A stretch of DNA of 64,000 nt, from NCBI RefSeq assembly GCF_041381155.1, contig NC_091142.1, positions 36,691,604 to 36,755,603 on the forward strand. The letters run 5' to 3'. The first letter of the stretch is position 1. Every line of letters starts with the position of its first letter. This DNA comes from Argopecten irradians (Eukaryota > Mollusca > Bivalvia > Pectinida > Pectinidae). The notes under the pieces were generated by a model. It had not been told where the DNA came from, did not search any database, and saw nothing but the letters and a program-made list of their open reading frames with translations. Of the stretch, positions 1 through 12,200 are shown in pieces. The position numbers and the translations under genes were made by a program.

Positions 1-259
1 CATGTATAAGTGTTTTAGAATATCTATAGTTCAGATTTGGTGGAAACTTACCAATGTATCCTGGTAGAAGTAATTATTGAAACATTAAATTGATATTGAA
101 GCAGTTTTTGTATGTTTCAGAAGAACAAATAATCTGAACTAACTACTAAACAGGTTGATGAAAACAACTTAATTGATAACATCTTACAAAAATTAGTTCA
201 CTGATCTTGTTGGATGATACGCATCATCTGTGAGTCTACATTCTGTATTTGCACATTAC

Positions 260-400
260 AGAGTTATCTGCCCTTGCGGGTAGGTATTAATTGTGTTGTC
301 GTGTTTGTGAGCATAACGTCACACAACTCAGAGAAAATAATGTTATATTCGCTCATAAAAAATGACGTCACGATTACCTACCGGCAAGGGAGGTAACTCT
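260..400. mobile_element. MITE, family 1, copy 1
   Basis: About 141 bp bounded by imperfect terminal inverted repeats. The left end starts AGAGTTATCTGCCCTTGCGG. The right end, read on the other strand, starts AGAGTTACCTCCCTTGCCGG. The interior has no coding potential and contains a TGACGTCA palindrome. A second member with the same ends and similar interior words (TTTGTGAGC near the left, CTCA near the right) lies at 57663-57812, which supports a mobile family over a chance palindrome. It is non-autonomous, and the transposase superfamily cannot be told from these ends. Confidence 0.75.
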
Positions 401-1548
401 ATGATAAGCATAGACGGAATCCATATAAGATTACGTCAATGAGTCATCTATGTTAGTATTTACACTTAAATGTCAATAAAACAGTGGAAAATTGATGTTA
501 ATGGTCACAAAAAAAAAAAAAAATATTCAAAACGATATTTCACTTACAGTGGACCCACGATTATCCAGAAAATTCGCAATCCAGTCAGAATTATCTAGCA
601 ATGGATTTGATTATTGATTATGGAATCTGAGATGTTAGAAATTTGTATTCTGCACAGTTTGGGACGCATATGTTGGATGATTGTACGTCCGCTGTATGTG
701 AACTTACAAAAACCTTGTCTCTGTCATAAAGATCCTCCTCCTATAGTTTAGTAACCCCTGGAATATTGAGGATGCATACAGATTTGAAAAGAAGTTTCAT
801 TATAGAGTCAAGTTTCGTCTGTAGTGAGGTAATTGTATACTTGTGTCATGTCATAGAGTTTTATATGTAACATTCAAATATATGATTTGAATATTAATTG
901 CTGGAATTGATATTTATTTTATATCTTCAAATGTAATTGTATATTTCATGTCTTAAATTCCTTATTATGAGAACTCTTTCCTCCTTTTGTGCAAAGCCCT
1001 AATCCTATATAAAAGGTTGAATTTGTGAGCTACCGCAATTTTACTTACAAACTTCGTAAGATTAGGTGATCTTCTATTCTAGCGTATTTAAGCTACGTGT
1101 TTAGACTGTAATTTTTTGTAAGTGTAAATGAGTAGATACAAATTTTGTGTGAGTTCTCTGTCACTAAAGTATACTTGTTGTTGTGTGTTTTCTGCATGTT
1201 TTCCCTACTGCAATAAGTGTTGGATAAATTATGCAACAATGACCAAAAGATTGCTTCAATGTGTTGGTACAGTAAGCTCATGTTGATGATGGTTTACAGT
1301 AATACTAGTTTTTTATCTGGGAATTGTGTAGAAGCTCAGTACGAGTTTCTAAAACTGTCAAAAGGAACAATTTCAAAAATAATAGCAAGTGATTGTTTTC
1401 ACTCAAAGATAATTCTTAAGAAGCAATGTCATAGATTAGTGATTTCTCCGTTCTCTTAAAGATTACTTCAGAATGTTGAAATGAAAAGATAGCTATATTT
1501 AACTTTGGACATTGATGCCTTCCAACTGACTTACTTGAATATGCTAAT

Positions 1549-1905
1549 GTAAAGATGCTCCACCGCTGACAGAGCATAAATGATATTGATCATTGATATA
1601 TATATGCCAAATTAACACAAAAAAATAATATGAAATAATTTATTTCGCCTTTGGTGCATGCGCAATCAGTACTTCATTCCATATAGGATATAGTGTCACA
1701 AAATTTTTTCGGGATTTTGGACAAAATTTTTTCGGGATGCAATTAATTATTTTTCGTATTTTTAACTTGAAGTAAAATTAGAAGCTCAAACTTTTCAATG
1801 ATGGAAATGGTGTAACTTTTGTAACTGAAGAAAATTACTAAATCGTCTGCTCCTGTTTTTTTATATTGAAAAAATACCATTTGTCAGCGGTGGAGCACCT
1901 TTAAA
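1549..1905. mobile_element. MITE, GCTCCACCGCTGACA ends
   Basis: About 355 bp flanked by inverted repeats of roughly 22 bp. The left end reads AAAGATGCTCCACCGCTGAC. The right end on the opposite strand reads AAAGGTGCTCCACCGCTGAC. The interior is AT-rich, includes a short direct repeat of AAAATTTTTTCGGGAT around 1697-1740, and encodes nothing. Terminal symmetry and size fit a non-autonomous DNA transposon. Confidence 0.75.
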
Positions 1906-2864
1906 TTATATCTTGGCCTTGCATAATTTACTTTCTTACTTGGAAAATACATAAAGTCATTTTATGGATGGAAATTTTACATAATTCATACAATTTGTAT
2001 TAAAGAATTCATTTCACAGTGCAGTAAAAGATACTAGATTATTCACAGTAATTCACACAAAATGTTGTATATGTGGCAAAAAAATACATATGAATGCTGT
2101 TTAACGAAGAACGTGTGTTTTCCAAATGATCATCACCATTTAAAGAACACTGATTTGTAACTTATTTTTGTAACCTATTTTTGAGGACGCAGATTCAGTT
2201 GTTTTAACGTGACCTTGATTCAAATTGAAAGTCTTGCTATTTATGCTGGTATACCCCCCCGAGTCCCGTTGTTTTTCATGTGTTCTACAGTCATCAATTT
2301 GCTCAGGATGAAATGTTTTTTTTTTCTGTCCAAATCGACCAATCATCATCTTGTTTTTATCCTTGGAAACCTAAGTAGGTCAATGTATATAACTGGCTTT
2401 TATATACGATATATATATATAAATGTATTATCAATTAGATTTCATTAGATCATTTACTCTAAGGTCACTTATGTAACTGTACATATAATTGTGTATAATA
2501 TTCTTAACAATTGTTATGTTTATAAGTATTCCACTGTTTCTTATTAGATTTTAATTCAAATTCCGATATTGTAAGCTTAATGTAAAGAAATTGTTGATAT
2601 TTCAATAGAAATTAAAAAATAGGACTTAAGTGCTGCTTTGTTTGTTCTTTATATTGAGGTTATTTCACTGTTATCCTACAGAAATTCTGACATGATCACC
2701 CCACAGCACTATGCTTGACTCGGGACTATACACAACAGTTTCTGAAGGTAACGTTGGAATATATGAGAAATTGAACAAATGTAGTTTTCTATAGACTACT
2801 GAAAACCTTCACGAAAAGGATATGTATGTAAAGTTTTCTCTGTACTTTAAGCCATTTTATTTTT

Positions 2865-4460
2865 AGGTCATCTGACCGAAGGTCAGGATGACCTATTGTC
2901 ATTGTGTTTCATCCGTCGTCGTGCGCCGTCCGCCATCCGCCGTGCGTCGTGCGTAAAACTATTTATACAAAAGCCTACTCCTCCTAAACCCTCGAGTGAA
3001 TTACATCCATATTTGGTGTGAAACATCCTTGGGGGAAGGACAATCATATTTTATATAAATGAGATAGGTCCGACCCCTAGGGGCAGAGGTGCGGGGCCCC
3101 AAAAGGGGAAATTTTCTTGATTTAAGCTTTTAAATCCTACTCCTCCTTCATCCTTTAATGGATTTCATCCATATTTGTTGTGAAACATCATTGGGGAAGG
3201 ACAATCATATTTTATATAAATGAGCCTAGTCCGACCCCTAGGGGCTGAAATGTGGGGCCCCAAAAGGGCGAATTTTCTTAATTTCAGCTTTAAAATCCTA
3301 CTCCTCCTTCATCCGTGGATGTATTTCATCCATATTTGGTGTGAAACATCATTGGGGAAGGACAATCATATTTTATATAAATGAGCCTGGTCTGACCCCT
3401 AGGGGCTGAGGCCCCAAATGGGGAAATTTTCTTAATTTTAGCTTTAAAATCCTACTCCTCCTTCATCCTCGGATGTATTTCATCCATATTTGGTATGAAA
3501 CATCATTGGGGAAGGACAATCATATTTTATATAAATGAGTCTGGTCCGACCCCTAGGGGCTGAGGGGCGGGGCCCCAAAAGGGCAAATTTTCTTATTTTA
3601 AGCTTTTAAATCCTACTCCTCCTTTATCCTTGGATGGATTTCATCCATATTTGGTGTGAAACATCATTGGGGAAGGACAATCATATTTTATATAAATGAG
3701 CCTGGTCCGACCACTAGGGGCTGAGGCCCCAAATGGGGAAATTTTCGTAATTTTAGCTTTAAAATCCTACTCCTCCTTCATCCTTGGATGAATTTCATCC
3801 ATATTTGGTATGAAATATCATTGGGGAAGGACAATCATATTTTATATAAATGAGTCTGGTCCGACCCCTAGGGGCTGAGGGGTGGGGTCCCAAAAGGGCA
3901 AATTTTCTTAATTTTAGCTGGCACACTTCCTGTTTTCAGGTTTCGGTCTCCGATCTCAATCAAAATTGGTCAAAAGGGGTTTTAATTGATGCCGAACAAC
4001 ATGCAAACATTTTCGTAAAGATTTTGGTATTACAAGATGGCCGCTGGCCCACTTCCTGTTTTCAAGTTTCAGTCTCCGATCTCAATGAAAATTGATCTAT
4101 AGGGGTTTTAATTGATTCAGAAGGGGGAACTTTAGGTGAGGACAATCATATTTTATAAAGGACCGAGCTAAGACCCATTGGGATAGTACGGCAGAGGTCC
4201 AAAATGGGAGCTTTGCTGAAATTTGGCTTTAAAATCTGACTCTTCCTTATATTAATCCTTGATTGGGGTTACACTCATATATGGATGAAGGGCTACCAAG
4301 TTTGTTCAACAAATGACATTTACCTATTTCAGAAACTTACATATTCAACTAAGGAGTTCCTTGTATTGTTTATATTAATCGTTAACCAATACTTTATACT
4401 GTGACTTTGTTGTTTTGTGCCATGAGTCAGATGACCGTTAAGGCCCATGGGCCTCTTGTT
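2865..4460. mobile_element. Composite element with central tandem repeats, copy 1
   Basis: A 1.6 kb element of the same family as 33895-36405. The left end is TTTTAGGTCATCTGACC followed by a CG-rich CGTCGTGCGCCGTCC segment. The right end is GAGTCAGATGACCGTTAAGG followed by the palindrome GGCCCATGGGCC and CTCTTGTT. GGTCATCTGAC is therefore present inverted at both ends. Between them lie about six units of a 160 bp repeat (starts near 2976, 3136, 3297, 3453, 3612 and 3768; marker CCTACTCCTCCTTCATCC) and then two units of a second repeat of about 127 bp (marker CCACTTCCTGTTTT). Bivalve genomes are known to carry Helitron-like non-autonomous elements with central arrays of about 160-170 bp; membership in that class is inference. 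Short open frames inside are repeat artefacts. Confidence 0.85.
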
Positions 4461-5283
4461 ATGTACAATATTTTGCATCTTCATTATTATCAACGCATTT
4501 GTGAATACATCAATTTGCAATTATCAGCAAGCAAGTCATAAATCATATTCTAAACATTTAATTATTCACGAAAACTTTGAAGATGTATTAGAGCTCTCTT
4601 GAGAATATAATGTAGTTTATGATACACACACATTCTTCCTTTGAAGTACACTGGTTTGCTGCAACATTGGAAGTACATTTGTAGTAGGAGGTTTCAACAA
4701 ACCCTGTATGTATACTCAAATCCAGATTTACAGGGAGAAACGGTGGACACTACAAAGATGTCTGGTCACATGATATAGGTCAAGATTAGGCCTCAAGATG
4801 AGGATGGTTGTAATATTGTGACATGGATTAAGACTATGACACAACAAGATCGTGTTGACTAATGCTGTCCCAGTTTATAAACTACATTTTAAAACTGTTA
4901 ATTTGATGTCCACTGTAGTGGATCAATCTCTTGATTAATGGGAAAATTTATATCACCATAGGACACAACTGGATATTATTGAGTATGGATATACATGTAC
5001 CGGTATATGAATACATGTACTGTACTTGCTTGAGATCACCTTATAGGCTCAAAGGTCACAGTCACTTGCTTATGATGGAAAATTCATGACTACATGAAAA
5101 AATTCTCATAGAAGCTTTAAAGTTAGTGTCCGGCTGTCTTCTCAAAACTGCTTGCTTGACGATCAAGGTCACTGTTGGGATCATCCTTGATAACCATTGG
5201 TTACAATCACTTACGATCCTTACACAGAATCATAAGTTACCATAACCCTTGGATATTGAGGTTAGTTTAATTTCAAACATCAA
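4461..5283. other. Intergenic, no gene seen
   Basis: No coding region or clear repeat boundary. Around 5030-5260 the words CAAAGGTCACAGTCACT and GATCAAGGTCACTG recur, which looks like a decayed relative of the AGGTCA-containing tandem repeat at 60.3-60.97 kb. Confidence 0.4.
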
Positions 5284-5505
5284 GGGGCTGCAGTGGTTGA
5301 GTGGTTAACATTCCCCGACATATCACCACAAGCCCTCCACTTCTTGGTCGTGAGTTTGAAACCAATGTGGGGCAGTTGCCAGATACTGACTGCTGGTCGA
5401 TGGTTTTTTCTCAATGTACTCCTGTTTTCCTCAATCAAATCCTGCATGTCCTTAAATGACCATAACAGTTACTACTAAACAAACCTAACAAACATAAATG
5501 TAATA
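5284..5505 (+). mobile_element. tRNA-derived SINE, family A, copy 1
   Basis: The head (GGGGCTGCAGTGGTTGAGTG, then GTCGTGAGTTTGAAACC about 50 bp on) has the spacing and wording of tRNA A and B boxes, the internal RNA polymerase III promoter. A non-tRNA body follows (GCAGTTGCCAG, TCGATGGTTTT, CCTTAAATGACC) and an A-rich tail. The same head and body occur on the minus strand at 12028-12233, so this is a dispersed family and not a tRNA gene. It is too diverged to fold as a functional tRNA. Confidence 0.75.
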
Positions 5506-5732
5506 AGGAACAATAACAAGTTGTACAAGATAAATACAGATTATGAAATTTTTATCTATGTCGAAATTTATCAAATCTCCAGTGTTGCTGGGAACAATCT
5601 ATGGAATATCCTTTCAACTGGGGCATTTAATTTAGAATAAACCAGGTATGTACATAACATTTGAACAACAAAAAATATCAAACACTGTAGACCAATTTCA
5701 CTAAAATTGAATTGAATAATCACCACTATTTT

Positions 5733-6309
5733 AAAGGGACAATTCAATCAGGCTAATTCTTTTACATAACCAAGAAGCAAAATATGGCATAAATGTATTG
5801 TTCTACATTTCTTATGAAACATATAACACAAAATATTGACAAATTCCGCGTCATTGTTAAGTATTTTAATTGATACCGTTGTAATTACAAATCGTTGATC
5901 AATACGATTAAGCAGGTACAGTATGTACGCTGTACCCAAACCAGAGCCAAAGTCCCGCACGTTAAACAAATGAACTACATAACCACTGTGGAGGTGATAA
6001 AATGACTTTTTAGACAAGACAATTCACCTGATAAGGTAAACATACTACTGTCAGAGCGATTTGAGCAGTTCTAGACAAAAGTTGCATTACTCTACGAGCA
6101 AGGGACAGGGTTCGGCATACAAGATGTTCGACCACAATGTGTAATGGTGGACAGCGAGCGAGTATGAACATTTCACACGCATTTCACCACCATGGGTGTT
6201 TCTGGCATATCACAGTAAAACCGACTGATCTAATTCCCATTAGAAATGAGTTTTTTTCGATATATGTACAAATTTTAATGTTCTCTTAGACTGAATTGTC
6301 CCTTTAAAG
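5733..6309. mobile_element. MITE, CTTTAAAGGGACAATTCA ends
   Basis: About 577 bp with terminal inverted repeats of roughly 20 bp: TTTTAAAGGGACAATTCAATC on the left and its counterpart ending TGAATTGTCCCTTTAAAG on the right. The interior has a minus-strand open frame of 89 codons with no recognisable domain, which I do not call a gene. Confidence 0.75.
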
Positions 6310-6341
6310 TAAGGTGTACAGTGTATATAGAGAATACACGG

Positions 6342-7040
6342 TTAGTATCTTACAATACAAGGTTTATTTTGGTGCGAGACTTAGGAAAGCCGAGATGACG
6401 AGGCTTTGCCGAGTCATCTCGGCTTTCCGTGTCGAGCACCAAAATAAAACTTGTATTGTAAGATACTAACCGTGTATTCTGTTTATCCTGCAACCATTAT
6501 GGCTTTCAAAACGAAAGCAAATTGACAGTTCCTTACTTTGTTTCGCTCGAAGCGAGACGCTTCTTTGATGCGGAGGTAAAGATTCATTCACTTAACCGAA
6601 TGGCGTGTACTCCTTTTTACTGCCGTGGGAAATAAATAAGCGCATTCACAAACAGTAACCGTAATTCTATTCAGGGTGATATATCACTGAAAGGAAATGA
6701 AAATACTCAAATAACAACCAATACCCATTAAAGAATTACTTAACAATACATACCTTTGTCATGAGCCAAGAAAAAGACGACACCGCCATACGAGATTTTC
6801 GATATCGTAAAAATGACGTCATTTCGATGAATGTGACGTCACGTTTTAGCGGGACTGAATGACGTTTCATTCACCGGAAGGGTCAAGTTCTGGGTCAAGT
6901 TAGAAAAAGTTCCGTCAGATATGGAACAAATTCATGTGATCGTATTGACGGATAAAGCATATCGTATCGACGGATAAAGCACAAGTTTATCCGGCAGTAG
7001 TTATCGGTCAGTATGTGGGACAGTTGCAGGATAAATACAT
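6342..7040. mobile_element. Foldback element with long palindromic end
   Basis: Positions 6342-6484 form a long, nearly perfect palindrome: AATACACGGTTAGTATCTTA on the left arm and its complement ending in GTGTATTCT on the right, with a second inner hairpin (GCCGAGATGACGAGGC). The right arm is followed by TTTATCCTGCAAC, which reappears inverted as GTTGCAGGATAAAT at 7024-7037, suggesting an element that ends there. TGACGTCA-type palindromes occur near 6813 and 6834. No coding potential. The outer limits are approximate. Confidence 0.6.
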
Positions 7041-7045
7041 TTATG

Positions 7046-8960
7046 TATTGCATTTTAATTACCAATTTCACAAAAGTTGGTTTCAATTATATCCATAGGT
7101 TGATAACAGAAAACTACTAGAAATGATGTACAGGTAAATTTCTGACACTGTACAGATGACAACAACAATTTTAAGTTTCATATTTTAATGTGCATCATTA
7201 TTTTTCATTATTTCATAGCAAGGTAGAAACAACTGTAAAAAAAGGCATTTGCAACTTTACTTAAATATATATAATTTTTAATAAATAAGCAACTTCTAAA
7301 AGTATCATGAGTGATAACATAAACAAAATTTACACTAAAAAGTAATGATTTAGAACAAATAATCATGCTTTAACATGTATACATTATGAACACGTCGACA
7401 AAAGTCTACAAACATATCAGAGCTTCAAAATGCTGAATAGATCTTTTGTATAAATATTTTTTAGGAGCAGTTCCATGCTTGCTAATAAACTTCATCTCTA
7501 CAATGATAGAATTCAGTGTTTTACCAATACTTTTCTGTCCTAATAAAGTAGTCAAAGTAGACATGCTTTTCTGGCACCAGATTCATCAACACTTCTTTAA
7601 AAACAAATTTTTTTTTTCGAGAGAGAGAAAGACCAACTCACAAACTCTTGAAGATCTTAAGAAGAGAAGTAATTCACTTAAGCTCTTGACGCTGATAGAT
7701 AGAAGAGATTACAGAAGAGCTACAAATTGTGTGATCAAAAGTCATATTCTAGAAGAAGAAAATCGAGTTAGAATAGGAATACATTCTGCAATGTTTTCCC
7801 TCAGATTTTTTATCTGAAGGAATTTTTCAATTTAAAATTTCGCCGAGATCATATTGATGAAATTGTGACCACAGATACTATCTTGTGTTAACATATTTAA
7901 AATCAAAGCCATTTCATTATTTGCACAATTTGCAGCAGGGCCGTTTTGGATTATGCGGTTTGACTGGTTGGACCTAGTTGTTCGTTTATTAATTAAAGAC
8001 GGACCTGGTGATTTTATATTGTTTTCAGACGAGCCTTGACAAAGCTCTCACAGGCCTGTATCATAAACTGTAGGTCCGTCAGGTTTTATACTTGAAATAA
8101 TGACTTTAACCAACGGTCAAAACGGTTGTTCCGAATAAACGAAGACGGCCTAGGTTTTTATCTATAAGTTAATCTTCAGTTATGTTGAATTTTTTATTAT
8201 GTCAATATCATCAAGTCTACATGATGTAAAAGTAAAAAGAAAATTGATGAGCAGTAACATGATTGAGACGTTTGATAATTACTTTAGCACTAAAAAACAA
8301 ATGTAGAAAAATCTTAATGCTTAATACAGAAAATAACATAACAATAATTCATTTTGCGTATCTATCACTGGTAAGGTAAAATGATGAGGTAAATGTAGGT
8401 GGGTATTCAGATCTAGACAAAATCAACAACAAAAAGATGTAATAATTTTCATTTAGATGCTTTCACTGGTTATCATTGATCAAAAAATCACAAATGATAC
8501 AATTTTGGATTTTAGTTGTCAAGAATAATGGCGAAATAATATTAGGAATACATTATACTACATTAACTAGTATATGAGGAAGTTGTAACCTCCATTCTAT
8601 ATGTCATCATCTATTGAAGCATTTTCTTTATTCCATTCACCCCTAAAACTTCATTATAGATCGTTCTAGTCCTTGAACTAGGACAGTCCAAATGTCTTCA
8701 GGGGTAAATGAGTAAAGTGTTTACCTTGAACAACTGGCCAATAACGTGACAATTGTCTCTATATACAACACTGACAATGTATCACAGGAGATTCAATAAC
8801 TGTTCACAGATTGTCACAGTATCAATGTCAAATCTCATCCTATTCAGAGAAATCTTATTTGAAATGATTCATCAATTTGGAAAACTTTCGTACTGTGCTT
8901 TACATGTGGATAGTTAATTAGATTGAATATAAACAGATCTGAATATAAATGTCAATACAA
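7046..8960. other. Intergenic, no gene seen
   Basis: AT-rich. A plus-strand frame of 123 codons at 7446-7817 has no domain, is rich in low-information residues and has no splice or promoter context, so it is not called. The stretch next to 9221 probably includes the 3' untranslated region of the minus-strand CENPJ gene; TTTATT at 8627-8632 (AATAAA on the minus strand) is a weak candidate polyadenylation signal. Confidence 0.4.
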
Positions 8961-8965
8961 GATTT

Positions 8966-9105
8966 ACTGATGACGATGATGATGACGACGATAATGTGAT
9001 GATTGATGGTGATCATGGTGACGATGATGTGATGGTGACCATTGATGATGATGATTATGATGATGAAGATGATGATGATGATGTGATGATGATGACAGCA
9101 ATAAA
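8966..9105. repeat. (GAT)n / (ATC)n microsatellite
   Basis: Imperfect GATGAT/GACGAT triplet repeat. It lies 3' of the CENPJ stop codon on that gene's strand, so if transcribed it would be in the 3' untranslated region. Confidence 0.85.
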
Positions 9106-9220
9106 GAAAGCACCACTGCTGTAAAGATACAACCGATCAGGAATCTTGATCCTCACATATTTGTAAGCACATCTAAATCGTGACGACGATGAACTGATCA
9201 TGATGGCAATGATATCAATG

Positions 9221-12200
9221 CTAGCATCGTCTGTCAACAATAACATTCCCATCTTTGTCCTTAACTCGTATTCTGCCATTAGAATATCGCGTTTCCTGTC
9301 GTCCATCTGGGTACACAGTTTTAACTGTTCCATCTGGGTATTCTCGTCTCTGGAACAGAAGATTACGGTGGTTAGTCTGATAGGTAATATAACTACATCT
9401 GAGCTCTTATGTATATTACTTCAGACTATCACTAAATGTTTGTGGTAATATACTGTAACATTGATTATTTTTACGAGGATATTTTTTGCAATTACTTTGA
9501 ACATTGCTTTAATCACAACAATCTAATCCACAAAACATCGAGACATGGTTGAATCATATTTACCCTTAATGTTAGATTGTGAAAATTTTAAACTGCTAAA
9601 ATGTCATTTTCTTGTTTTTTTATTAGTTAAAATCACAAAAAATTTGATCTGCATAAATTGCTGGTTATATTGTACATTACCCTCTTGAGTTCTGACATGT
9701 GGCCTGCTACTACTAACACAAGCCTACATTCTAGATTCCTACCTTATATTCGTGTGTATGTATTTCCCGCTGGCCAAGCCTACATTCTAGATTCCTTTTT
9801 TTCCCGCTGGCCAAGCCTACATTCTAGATTCCTACCTTATATTCATGTGTATGTATTTCCCGCTGGCCAAGCCTACATTCTAGATTCCTACCTTATATTC
9901 ATGTGTATGTATTTCCCGCTGGCCAAGCCTACATTCTAGATCCCTACCTTATATTCGTGTGTATGTATTTCCCGCTGGCCAAGCCTACATTCTAGATCCC
10001 TACCTTATATTCATGGGTATGTATTTCCCGCTGGCCATTCGGAAACTCCATGGTTTTGTCCCCATTCTTGTCCACTCGGATCACTGTTCCATCAGGAAAT
10101 ATACTTTCCTCAGAACCATTTTGAAATAAATATTTGATAGTCTGATCGGGGAAAATTATTTCCTTGGTCTTGTCAGGATAATGTTTCTCCACTTGGTTAC
10201 TATGGATACAAGGATGAATATATCAAAAAGGTTTTCTATCATACAAAAGTAAAATGTATCTATCTATTTAAGTATGTACATACCAGTGAAACAAACAGAA
10301 TATTATTTTTTGTTATTAACATTTAGTTGTTTTTACTGAAGTGGAATTTAAAAACAGTGAGTTCCAAACATAGCGATATTCAGCTTTTACTCATCAATTA
10401 TTAAATAAGAAAATTATCATCCTCATTGTGGGAGTCCTGTGAATACTATCATATAATATTATGGTTTTTGTTTTCTTTTTTTAGTTAGAAATATTACATT
10501 CCACGAGAAAACTGATAATTTACACCTATAAATCACATTGAAATGCTACAATAGCTCCTGTTGATAGTGGTGACTTACTTTGGAAACTGAAGTATCTCGA
10601 GACCATCAGGGTAGGTGGAATGTGTTGTCTGAGCTTCACAGTAGTAGTAAACCTGTAGGAACAGAATCGTCCATATAAATATCTGAAGTGTTCAATGTAT
10701 TAACAATAGAGGAGTTGGAGAATAATTCACCAGGTAAGTTAATACTTATGTTCTAACATGTAATGATTCTGAAACCTTCCTGCAGTGATGTTATTCCATT
10801 CTCTGTATGTCATAACTATTCTATATGACATGCTGTAATTTATGACCTTTGCCATATGACTGATAGGCTGTAAAACACTAAACGAAAGAAATTAAAATGA
10901 AAATTAAACAGTCTTAATGGATAATGTTCAACTTTATTTGAAAATTAATTGATTAAGAAAGCATGATTCCTTTCAAACAAAGTTCATAAACTACATAAAT
11001 AGTTGAACAAATCCCGGTTGAACTGCAGCTGTATACCATGCAATGTATCGCACAAAGAGATATCTGAATTTGAAATATACCATTTTGGTGGAAGAAAAAA
11101 TAATTTCTAGGCAGTAAAAAAGCATTTAATAATGTAACTAATAATATGTTTTTAGCATCTGACTGAGCAATATTAAATATCAAATTTTTCAATTAATATT
11201 AAATATCAAATTTTTCAATTAAAGACTAAACACTTACAATGCGTTGGTCTGGCATGACTTGTTTGATGTCGCCATTAAAGAAAGAGACAATGATTGTCTG
11301 TCCATCTGCGGAAATCTCTTTCCGTGTGCCATTAGAAAACAGGATCTCCCTGGCTCCTGTCCTGTACACCCGCTCCACCTGGAAACATTCATTCATGTTA
11401 ATCATATGGTGAACATTTTTTTCATACTCACATTCTAAAATACTGTAAACATACTTATTTGATTTTAACACAAAATTGTTTGGAACAGATTAGTGTGGCG
11501 ATGAATTTACACACTGCAATAATTGTTACACTCATGACAATGCGACAAGTCAGTGCAATCCTGTTTTCGCCCAAACGGTCTGGCACAAAAACATGATTAT
11601 TGCTAAAATATCTATGTTCACAGTTATTATTAAAAAAGCAAATAAATCATAGATAAGTCTATCAATAATTTTTATCAAGGAATGTTTAAAGTAATTCAAA
11701 ATTCAAAAATTATAAAACTACACCTTAGTAAAATATATTGAATCTGTATTAACCAAATTTCATAATATTTCAACTTTATAAACTTGTGAAAATGACTGTC
11801 CTACCTTCCCGTCGGTGTGCTGTAGTTCATCGTATCGACTGTCACCTTTATCAATAGCAGACTTATCAATGTTGTACTTTGATGCCGTTTTTCGAGGGAT
11901 GTTGTTGTTAAATTGAGCATCTTCAGGGTCAGTATACATACTGGTGCTGCAATACAGATTGATTTTTATTTATTTATTTATTTAACCGGTACAAAATCAA
12001 GCACAAAATCCTTTTTATAAGGTCAAGGTCAATTGTTTGTTTGGTTTTACATCCTGTAACCGCCAAGGTCATTTTAGGATGTGCAAGGTTAAGGAGATGG
12101 AGGAGAAAACCATCAACCTGCAGGAAGGTTGCATATAACTGCCCAAATGGGTTTTGAATCTGTGACCTAGAGGTGGAGGGCTTCTGAAAATATCTTGGGA

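Larger units (their letters stand above)
1..2864. other. Gene-free left flank
   Basis: No open reading frame here has a recognisable domain, splice structure or length that supports a gene. The stretch is AT-rich with homopolymer runs. Two short inverted-repeat elements, listed separately, are the only clear structure. Around 551-640 the sequence resembles the outer end of a pogo/Tigger-type DNA transposon (CAGTGGACCCACGATTATCC), but no matching opposite end was found, so I do not call it. Confidence 0.6.

Noticed and set aside
7446-7817. 123-codon plus-strand frame
   Set aside because: No recognisable domain, composition typical of AT-rich noncoding DNA, and no neighbouring exons.
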